Assembly: GCA_027485575.1 (NCBI GenBank)
Contig: JAIXQU010000164.1
Span: 1-39,222, forward strand
From: Cytophagaceae bacterium
GTDB lineage: Bacteria; Bacteroidota; Bacteroidia; Cytophagales; Flexibacteraceae
DNA: 39,222 nucleotides
Direction of reading: 5' to 3'
The notes below the pieces were generated by a model. The model saw only the letters and a list, made by a program, of their open reading frames with translations. It made no database searches and was not told the DNA's origin. The translations under genes and the position numbers were made by a program. Positions 33,304-39,222 of the stretch are shown here, piece by piece. Positions within the stretch are counted from its first letter, which is position 1. Every line of letters begins with the position of its first letter.

Positions 33304-33326
33304 AGGCCTTGCATTTCGCAAGGCCT
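33304..33326 (-). terminator. Terminator after the PorE-like gene
   Basis: AGGCCTTGC (33304-33312) pairs perfectly with GCAAGGCCT (33318-33326) around a 5-nt loop. On the minus strand it is followed by a T-rich run. It lies 35 bp after the stop of the PorE-like gene. Confidence 0.85.
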
Positions 33327-33360
33327 CTCTTATTTATTCATAAACACCTAATAACCAAAT

Positions 33361-35640
33361 CTATTGAGCCATGATCATAAACTCTGTTCTTCTGTTTAAT
33401 GACCGGCCTTCTTCAGATGTGTCAGTTCCCGGGGCTGGTTTCTTTTCACCATAGCCCTGCGCTCTGAGTCTGCTTTTGTCAATTCCTTTTGATGCAAGGT
33501 AAGAAACTACTTTGTCTGCCCTGGCTTTTGAAAGTTTGTCGTTGTATTCATCTTCTCCCAGAAAGTCAGCATGACCTGAAATTTCTATGATAAGTTTTTC
33601 ATTTTCGGAAAGCATTTTTTGAAGCATTTCCAATTCATCATGTGAACGGTCAGAAAGCTCAGCCTGGTCAAAATCGAAATATACATTTCTAAGTACTCTA
33701 GGCTTGTTGAGTGTATGTCTTTTTAACTCAATGTTGCGGGTTACAAAAATATTTTTTTGTGAAGACGCCGGAGGTACATTGATAAGGATGTTTTTAAAAT
33801 GAAAGCCTTCTTTTTCTATAGAAACCATCAGATCCTTGTTCACTTTGTTTTTAAGAATTACCTCGAAAACACCGTTTCTAACTCTTTTTGGCGTTATTTT
33901 TTCTTTTGTATCCTGGTCTGTGAAAACAACATTGCCATCTAAAGGAATTCTGGTTTCAGTGTCCATAACCAATATTCTTACTGCTGTTTCTTTGGATTCA
34001 GAACTGCTGTTTTTAAGGTCTTTATTTGGGTCATACATAAAATAGCCCATTCCATTTTCTACAGAGGCAATCGGTTCATTTTCGATCAATTTAACTTCGA
34101 AGTCCTTTTTCTCAGGCTCACTCTTGTCTATAGCTTCATTGGCCATTTTTTCATTTTTAGCGATTCTATCCGCCTCCTGTGCATCAACAGCACTGGTATC
34201 TTTTGAAACAGAATTAATTCTATCTTCCATCAAAGGAATATTATCCTTTGCAAGTTCCTTAAATTCTTCTCTTTCCTTTTTAATTGTATCCGGAATTGGT
34301 GCTCCAGCCATCAGATGGAAAATATCCAGGTCGCCTGCTCCATTTTCTTTAAAGGAAGCATAGTAAGCCAAACCCGAATCCGGCGAAGTGATGTAGGTGT
34401 TGTCATCATCTGCAGAGTTAAGCGGGAAACCCAGATTTTCAGGGCTTTTAAACATTTGATTTGTTGCATCCCATTTGGCCGAGAAAATATCGAACCCACC
34501 CATGGCTTTATGCCCTTTTGAACTAAAAAATAGTTTATCTCCTTCTTTTGAAATGCTTGGCGCATCTTCGTCAAAAATGGTGTTTACTTTGGGACCAAGG
34601 TTAACCGCAGAACCCCATTTGCCATTACTTCTTCGTTCTGATAAGTAAATGTCCATTCCGCCGAAGCCTCCGGATCTGTCAGAGCAAAAATAGAGTTTCT
34701 GACCATTTCCTGTGATAAATGCACCTGTCTCTCTTGAGGATGTATTGATGTTTTTACCCATAGGAACTGGCTCACTCCATTTTCCCAAAGCAACTTTCTG
34801 GCACATATATAGATCCCCATTTCCTTCTCCTTTGGAAATAATAAGGATTCGCCCATCTTCTGAAATGCTTAAAACCGATTCATGTCCGGGTGTGCAAAGC
34901 TCCTTGACCATTGTCACATTGCCCCAAACGCCTGCACTGTCTTTTGTTGCCACATAAATGTCTTCAAAAAAGTGCAAATCATCATCAGTTTCCTTGGAGG
35001 CTCCGCCTGCTCTTCTTGATGTAAAATATAATTTCTTCCCATCTGGTGAAAAAACAGGGCCATAATCTGGATAAGGACTATTGACTGCCTTAAGATTTAT
35101 GATTCTTGAGTCTAACGGACGATTGCTTAGTTCCTGAGCGACGATGCATTCAAAGATTCTTCTTTCAGTAAACCGAATGGCAATTCCTCTGTTGTTTACA
35201 GCATATCTGCTTGCAGTACCCTGGTTTACGGCATATTTAAAATGGTTGTAGAATTCTTCAGCTTTGGCATAATTTTCACCCACCTGGAAAGCCCTTGCAA
35301 TCAGGAATTTGAGGTCTGGAAGAAGATCTCCTCCAAGTTTTACTTCAGGGACAAAATCCGGCTCCACGTCATGGGCTTTAAGGAAATAGCTTAAGGACCG
35401 GGATTTCTGATAGGTTTGGATGTAGCAAAGGCCTGCCATGTAGTTTGCACGGACATGTTCCGGATTTAACTCCAGGGCTTCCCTGTATTTTTGAAGGGCT
35501 TCGCGTTTTCCACCTTTGTTTTTGTACAAGACATCGCCTTCGTTAACAAGATTTTCAACTGCCGGATTTCCTGTCTGGCAGAGCGCGTTGAAAGCCGAAA
35601 AACTAAAGACCATCAATAGGGAAATGGCAAAAATTTTCAT
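33361..35640 (-). CDS. OmpA-family envelope protein with TPR and beta-propeller domains (PorE-like)
   Basis: A signal peptide (about residues 1-22) is followed by TPR-like helices (to about 160), a PD40/WD40-like beta-propeller (about 185-450: YGPVFSPDGKKLYFTSRRAGG, SFSISEDG-like blades and APSISKEGDKLFFSSKGH), a charged linker, a carboxypeptidase-regulatory-like beta-sandwich (about 545-640) and a C-terminal OmpA peptidoglycan-binding domain (NVYFDFDQAELSD, ISGHADFLGEDEYND, RAQGYGEKKP, LNRRTEF). This is the domain order of PorE, the T9SS subunit anchored to peptidoglycan. PorE is a lipoprotein, but no clean lipobox is visible here, and Bacteroidota carry many paralogues, so PorE itself is not proven. 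Confidence 0.8.
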   Translation of the reverse strand: MKIFAISLLMVFSFSAFNALCQTGNPAVENLVNEGDVLYKNKGGKREALQKYREALELNPEHVRANYMAGLCYIQTYQKSRSLSYFLKAHDVEPDFVPEVKLGGDLLPDLKFLIARAFQVGENYAKAEEFYNHFKYAVNQGTASRYAVNNRGIAIRFTERRIFECIVAQELSNRPLDSRIINLKAVNSPYPDYGPVFSPDGKKLYFTSRRAGGASKETDDDLHFFEDIYVATKDSAGVWGNVTMVKELCTPGHESVLSISEDGRILIISKGEGNGDLYMCQKVALGKWSEPVPMGKNINTSSRETGAFITGNGQKLYFCSDRSGGFGGMDIYLSERRSNGKWGSAVNLGPKVNTIFDEDAPSISKEGDKLFFSSKGHKAMGGFDIFSAKWDATNQMFKSPENLGFPLNSADDDNTYITSPDSGLAYYASFKENGAGDLDIFHLMAGAPIPDTIKKEREEFKELAKDNIPLMEDRINSVSKDTSAVDAQEADRIAKNEKMANEAIDKSEPEKKDFEVKLIENEPIASVENGMGYFMYDPNKDLKNSSSESKETAVRILVMDTETRIPLDGNVVFTDQDTKEKITPKRVRNGVFEVILKNKVNKDLMVSIEKEGFHFKNILINVPPASSQKNIFVTRNIELKRHTLNKPRVLRNVYFDFDQAELSDRSHDELEMLQKMLSENEKLIIEISGHADFLGEDEYNDKLSKARADKVVSYLASKGIDKSRLRAQGYGEKKPAPGTDTSEEGRSLNRRTEFMIMAQ

Positions 35641-35817
35641 GTTTGAATATTTTTTTGTTCCTGGGTAAACCTCAAAAGGATGGTCTGCCCTAATTTTTTT
35701 TTCTGAGACCTGAGCATGCTTAGGCTTTCAGTGCAACAAAAGTGCTTTAAGAGAAATTGATTTTTTTGCGACAACAAACAAATTCCTTACAAGTGCAATG
35801 GAACGGAATACAAAAAG

Positions 35818-35825
35818 CATCTTTG
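35818..35825 (+). promoter_or_regulatory. Candidate -7 box CATCTTTG for engB
   Basis: CATCTTTGCA differs by one base from TAnnTTTG and lies 14 bp before the ATG at 35840. If used, it rules out the upstream ATG at 35798 as the start of engB. Confidence 0.4.
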
Positions 35826-35839
35826 CACTCTTTTCTATT

Positions 35840-36442
35840 ATGAAATACAGTTTTATTAAATCGAGCACAGAATGGAAAATGTGCCCGCCACCTGATAAGC
35901 CGGAAGTTGCATTTATTGGCAGATCTAACGTGGGGAAATCGTCATTGATTAACGCACTTCTGAAGTCTAAAGATGCTGCTAAAACTTCTGGAACGCCAGG
36001 TAAAACGCAGGTAATCAATCATTTTTTGATTGAGGAACAATGGTATATGGTTGATTTGCCCGGGTATGGCTATGCCAGAGTTTCCAAGGTCGAGCGGGTG
36101 AAATGGGAGAAAATGGTGAAGAACTATTTGTTGAACAGAAAAAACCTGGTTTGCTTGATGGTGTTGATAGACAGCCGTATTCCCCCTCAACAATCTGATT
36201 TGGATTTTTTAGCTTTTGCGGGTAAGAATGGCATACCATTTGCCATCATTTTCACCAAAGCTGATAAACAATCGCCTGCCAAAACACAACAAAACATACA
36301 ATTATTTAAAGCAAAAATGCTTCAAAATTGGGAAGAGCTTCCCAAGATGATAATTACTTCTGCTCAAAGTGGACTGGGTAGAGAAGATGTTTTGGCTGTA
36401 ATTTTGGAGGGTTTGGAAGAATTTGAAAATAATCAGGAATGA
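35840..36442 (+). CDS. engB: Ribosome-biogenesis GTPase EngB (YsxC/YihA)
   Basis: Essential GTPase for large-subunit assembly. G1 is GRSNVGKSS (residues 27-35 from ATG 35840), the conserved switch region is KTSGTPGKTQVINHF, G3 is DLPGYGYA, G4 is TKAD, and G5 lies in ITSAQSGLG. The frame opens at 35798, but the first 14 codons lack family similarity and overlap the likely promoter, so ATG 35840 (MKYSFIKSS) is preferred. It overlaps the next gene by 4 bp (ATGA). Confidence 0.95.
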   Translation: MKYSFIKSSTEWKMCPPPDKPEVAFIGRSNVGKSSLINALLKSKDAAKTSGTPGKTQVINHFLIEEQWYMVDLPGYGYARVSKVERVKWEKMVKNYLLNRKNLVCLMVLIDSRIPPQQSDLDFLAFAGKNGIPFAIIFTKADKQSPAKTQQNIQLFKAKMLQNWEELPKMIITSAQSGLGREDVLAVILEGLEEFENNQE

Positions 36443-37077
36443 AAAAAAAGAATACACTAATTAATGTTTATGACCCACTTTGTGGTTGGTGTTATGGATT
36501 TGGACCTGTTATGGTTCAGCTTGAGGAAAAGTATAAAGACCGTATTGACTTTGATGTTATTTCCGGAGGGATGATAACTGGAACCAGAATCGGCCCATTA
36601 TCAAACATGGCTCAATATATTAAACAGGCATACAAAGTAGTTGAGCAAAGCACCGGAGTTAAATTTGGAAAACAGTTTGTTGAAAAAACCCTTGAAGAAG
36701 GAAATGCTGTATTTAGTTCTCTGGAACCAGCAAAAGCCTTGACAATTTTTAAGCACCTGAATAAATCAACTGGAATTAAGTTCAGTCATGAGATTCAAAA
36801 ATTAATTTATTGGGATGGTATAGACCCGACTCAACTGAAGGCGTATTTGCCATTGTTCGAACAGTATGGATTGGAACCGAAAACAGTCCTGCCTTTGTTT
36901 GCTTCAAAAGATATGGAGCAGGAAACAATCAATGAGTTTGCCCTGGCCCAAAGATGGAAAATCAATGGATTTCCAGGTTGTATCGTTCAACTGACTGATG
37001 GAAAGGCAGTTCAGATTAGCAGCGGTTATTTGCCTTTTGAGCAAATGGAAAAAAAGATCGAAGGTTATTTATTGTAA
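36439..37077 (+). CDS. DsbA-family thioredoxin-fold oxidoreductase (CGWC)
   Basis: Thioredoxin-fold protein with the active-site CxxC near the N-terminus: YDPLCGWCYGFGP, Cys15 and Cys18. The long helical insertion (about residues 45-160) and the cis-Pro region NGFPGCIV fit the DsbA/FrnE family. There is no signal peptide, so it is cytoplasmic and more likely a reductase or isomerase-like enzyme than a periplasmic disulfide donor. The start overlaps the engB stop (ATGA), implying coupled translation. Substrate unknown. Confidence 0.88.
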   Translation: MKKKNTLINVYDPLCGWCYGFGPVMVQLEEKYKDRIDFDVISGGMITGTRIGPLSNMAQYIKQAYKVVEQSTGVKFGKQFVEKTLEEGNAVFSSLEPAKALTIFKHLNKSTGIKFSHEIQKLIYWDGIDPTQLKAYLPLFEQYGLEPKTVLPLFASKDMEQETINEFALAQRWKINGFPGCIVQLTDGKAVQISSGYLPFEQMEKKIEGYLL

Positions 37078-37093
37078 AGAGTAAAAACAAGTT

Positions 37094-37930
37094 TTATGGA
37101 TTGCAGAACTGACAGTAAGAAGGGTCTTCTTCAGTTTTGTTATTTGGAAAAAGGTCTTCTTTTGTGTAATTGCAATGTTGGCAAATGCTGAGGTGATTCA
37201 GTACAGAATCTGTAGGCATCCCACACCAGCTACATGGCAGACCTTTTCTTGCTCTGGCAATTGAAAATCCAGGTGCCTGGCATTGTGGACATTTGGATTT
37301 TATTTTTTCAATCAGATTTTGTGCTGCCTTTTCAATTACTTTCATTCTTGAAGGATTGTGCATAGCCCTCATGTCAGTTTCTACATACACAGTTTCATGT
37401 TTTTTGGAAAGTTCACCAAAGGCTTTTTTTAATCCCTCGTAGTCTTTTATATCTTTAATGATATCCTGATTTTCGGTTTTTGATTTTCTTAAAATTAAGG
37501 CATGAGAAGGGAAAAATACCTCTTTGCTGAATTCCAGTAGTTCCTTTTCGGTTTTCACCATTCGGCCATTGAAGTTCGTTTCAACGCTGATTTCTCTGGC
37601 GACTATTTCTATTCCATTTTTTTTGTCGATAAAGATTAACAATTCATCATCGGCATTCACAAATGGCATTTCAGGATGAGGGCCAAATGAGCCTTCACTG
37701 GCAATTCCTAAATCTGAACCCGAAGAGTTCATGGCCATTAAGCATTTCTCTCGTACCGTTGATAATGGGTCTTTTTTTCTTTCTATCTCACCTGTAAATG
37801 TTCCTAAAACATCGGTGTCATAACTTGCACTAATCATGCAGATTACGCCAAATTCCTTTTCGAAAAGCGGGCCGATTACAATTTCTTTTTTGTGTTTGCC
37901 AGCTACAATCAGATTTCTACCTGTAAACAT
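37094..37930 (-). CDS. DUF6671-family zinc-ribbon protein
   Basis: I recognise the DUF6671 pattern: YDTDVLGTFTGEIERK, CLMAMNSSGSDLGIASEGSF, FVNADDELLIFIDKKN and YVETDMRAMHNPSRMKVI. The C-terminal 70 residues hold four CxxC pairs (CPQC, CSWC, CQHC, CQFC), consistent with two zinc ribbons. It is cytoplasmic; biochemical function has not been assigned as far as I know. Its acidic N-terminal blocks could form a nucleotide- or metal-binding site, which is inference. It is convergent with the DsbA-family gene, with 16 bp between the stops. Confidence 0.85.
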   Translation of the reverse strand: MFTGRNLIVAGKHKKEIVIGPLFEKEFGVICMISASYDTDVLGTFTGEIERKKDPLSTVREKCLMAMNSSGSDLGIASEGSFGPHPEMPFVNADDELLIFIDKKNGIEIVAREISVETNFNGRMVKTEKELLEFSKEVFFPSHALILRKSKTENQDIIKDIKDYEGLKKAFGELSKKHETVYVETDMRAMHNPSRMKVIEKAAQNLIEKIKSKCPQCQAPGFSIARARKGLPCSWCGMPTDSVLNHLSICQHCNYTKEDLFPNNKTEEDPSYCQFCNP

Positions 37931-38085
37931 TTTTCAATCAGCAATCGGTTTTTGTGGAGTTTTATTTGAATTCCTCAGGCTTTCAAACAATTAAAATGCG
38001 ATATATTATTTGAGTCAGCAATTAAATTCTGGACATGGTTTTTAATTTCCAATCGCCAGGCAAATATCCTAACCTTTAGGCAGTT

Positions 38086-39111
38086 TTAGCTATTTACCAA
38101 AGGTTTTACCTTTGTACCAATCAATTCTATAGAATCCAGAAGCTGCTGATGAGATAAACCAGCGTTGTCCATCTGGAAACAAAGCCTGGAAATACCACCC
38201 AATGATGTACTATGACGAAGTATTTTATCAGCAATTTCTTCAGGACCACCCACGAGTAACGCACCTGTCAGGCCAGTTTGAGCATTGAATCTTTCCCTTG
38301 TAACTGGTGGCCAACCTCTTTCTTTTCCAATTCTGGTAAAAGTTTCCGCGTATCCAGGGAAATAATTATCCACCGCTTCCTGGCTGTTTTTTCCTACATA
38401 ACCCAATGAATGTAAGCCTACTTTTAATTTTTCGGGTGCATGCCCTGCCTTTATTCCAGAGGCTCTGTACAAGTCTATGAGGGGCCGAAAACGATGGGTT
38501 TCACCTCCGATAATGGCAACCATCAGGGGTAATCCTAAAATTCCCGCCCTGGCAAAGGATTCTGGTGTACCGCCAACACCAAGCCAAATAGGTAGCGGAT
38601 CTTGCATCGGTCTTGGGTAAATGGTTTGGTTTTTTAATGCTGGCCTAAATTTACCAGACCATGTTACTTCCTCGTTTTTTTGGATTTGAAGAAGTAAATC
38701 CAACTTTTCAGAGAATAGGGCATCGTAATCTTCCAGTTTAAAACCAAAGAGAGGAAAGGACTCAATAAATGAACCTCTGCCGACAACCATTTCTGCCCGG
38801 CCTTGAGAAATCAAATCGAGAGTTGCATAATTTTGAAATACACGAACGGGGTCAGCTGCACTCAAAACAGTTACTGCACTGGTTAAACGAATCTTTTTTG
38901 TTTTTGAAGCGGCCGCAGCCAATATCATCGAAGGGGCTGAATCCAAAAATTCCTTTCGGTGGTGTTCACCAATTCCAAAAACATCCAAACCAACTGCATC
39001 CGCAAGTTCTATCCTTTCTAACAATTCTATTATTGCCTGGCTGGCAGAAGTTTTTGATTCTGAGTTGTTTGTAGGTCGGGCTGCAAAGCTATCTATCCCT
39101 ATTTCAATCAT
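38086..39111 (-). CDS. LLM-class flavin-dependent monooxygenase (luciferase-like)
   Basis: A TIM-barrel FMN oxidoreductase of the bacterial-luciferase family: VGLDVFGIGEHHRKEFLDSAP, TSAVTVLSAADPVRVFQNYATLD, GRAEMVVGRGSF and PIWLGVGGTPESFARAG. The length of 341 aa matches the group of putative LLM oxidoreductases that includes YhbW-like proteins. Reduced flavin would come from a separate reductase not encoded nearby. Substrate unknown. No close neighbour on the same strand within the window. Confidence 0.9.
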   Translation of the reverse strand: MIEIGIDSFAARPTNNSESKTSASQAIIELLERIELADAVGLDVFGIGEHHRKEFLDSAPSMILAAAASKTKKIRLTSAVTVLSAADPVRVFQNYATLDLISQGRAEMVVGRGSFIESFPLFGFKLEDYDALFSEKLDLLLQIQKNEEVTWSGKFRPALKNQTIYPRPMQDPLPIWLGVGGTPESFARAGILGLPLMVAIIGGETHRFRPLIDLYRASGIKAGHAPEKLKVGLHSLGYVGKNSQEAVDNYFPGYAETFTRIGKERGWPPVTRERFNAQTGLTGALLVGGPEEIADKILRHSTSLGGISRLCFQMDNAGLSHQQLLDSIELIGTKVKPLVNS

Positions 39112-39172
39112 CTATGCATTAAATATTTACTGTATTTAAATACGACAAAAAAGATGCCGAAGAAGTTTAAAC

Positions 39173-39222
39173 CCGGAATACCTGCCCGGTGGCAGACGGG
39201 GATTTCCTAATGGCAATTCCGG
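39173..39222. repeat. Imperfect palindrome at the right window edge
   Basis: CCGGAAT (39173-39179) pairs with ATTCCGG (39216-39222), and inside TGCC (39183-39186) pairs with GGCA (39212-39215) after a 3-nt bulge. A local CTGCC/GGCAG hairpin overlaps it. The GC content is above that of the surroundings. It may be a dispersed palindromic repeat at which assembly stopped. Confidence 0.4.

Noticed and set aside
35798-35839. Upstream ATG extension of engB by 14 codons
   Set aside because: The extra residues are not conserved in type and the candidate promoter box lies inside them.

Overview
The window reads as chromosomal DNA from a member of the Bacteroidota, most likely a Cytophagales-type bacterium. 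The DNA is AT-rich and genes mostly lack Shine-Dalgarno sequences. Several upstream regions carry the Bacteroidota -7 box TAnnTTTG. Two coding stretches look like type IX secretion (T9SS) C-terminal sorting domains, and one large protein has a PorE-like TPR / beta-propeller / OmpA layout. Most genes are housekeeping genes. I see no tRNA, rRNA, CRISPR array, prophage or transposase. Both window ends look like contig edges: the first ~90 bases encode an arginyl-tRNA-synthetase-like stretch fused in frame to a TPR protein, and the last ~50 bases form an imperfect palindrome.

Left part (1-9 kb): a 5'-truncated TPR protein and purA (+); a YdeI/OmpD-like gene broken by a 165-bp MITE-like element, with a 5-bp target duplication whose removal restores the reading frame, and by a separate nonsense codon; rseP and dxr (-); an orphan coding fragment; and a SAM methyltransferase plus FAD oxidoreductase pair of the kind usually seen with a type III polyketide synthase, which is absent here. 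Next come a small helical protein and a DEAD-box RNA helicase with a DbpA-type RNA-binding domain. The helicase has a promoter-proximal hairpin leader and a good terminator.

Middle part (11-22 kb): dprA and a membrane-anchored J-domain/TPR protein (-); a PLP-dependent ACC-deaminase/D-cysteine-desulfhydrase-like enzyme and a secreted protein with a T9SS-like C-terminus (+); a caspase-like exported protein with a DUF4476-like N-terminus, a DegT/DnrJ sugar aminotransferase and deoC (-); and etfB, etfA and a bifunctional-nuclease/UVR protein (-).

Accessory block (21.5-30 kb): a T9SS sorting-domain remnant, two convergent MNT nucleotidyltransferase/HEPN modules (the + strand HEPN gene has an in-frame stop), and a SulP-DabA-DabB operon. 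The last is a candidate energy-coupled inorganic-carbon accumulation system, and its dabB carries an A17 tract inside the coding sequence.

Right part (30-39 kb): a small exported protein; an MBOAT (AlgI-like) plus SGNH/AlgX-like pair likely to O-acylate an exported polysaccharide; the PorE-like OmpA protein; engB overlapping a DsbA-family gene; a DUF6671 zinc-ribbon protein; and an LLM-class flavin monooxygenase.

The items most worth checking are the SulP-dabAB operon with its slippage-prone tract, the MITE-like element with a clean target duplication, the DUF4476-caspase protein, and the paired MNT/HEPN modules.
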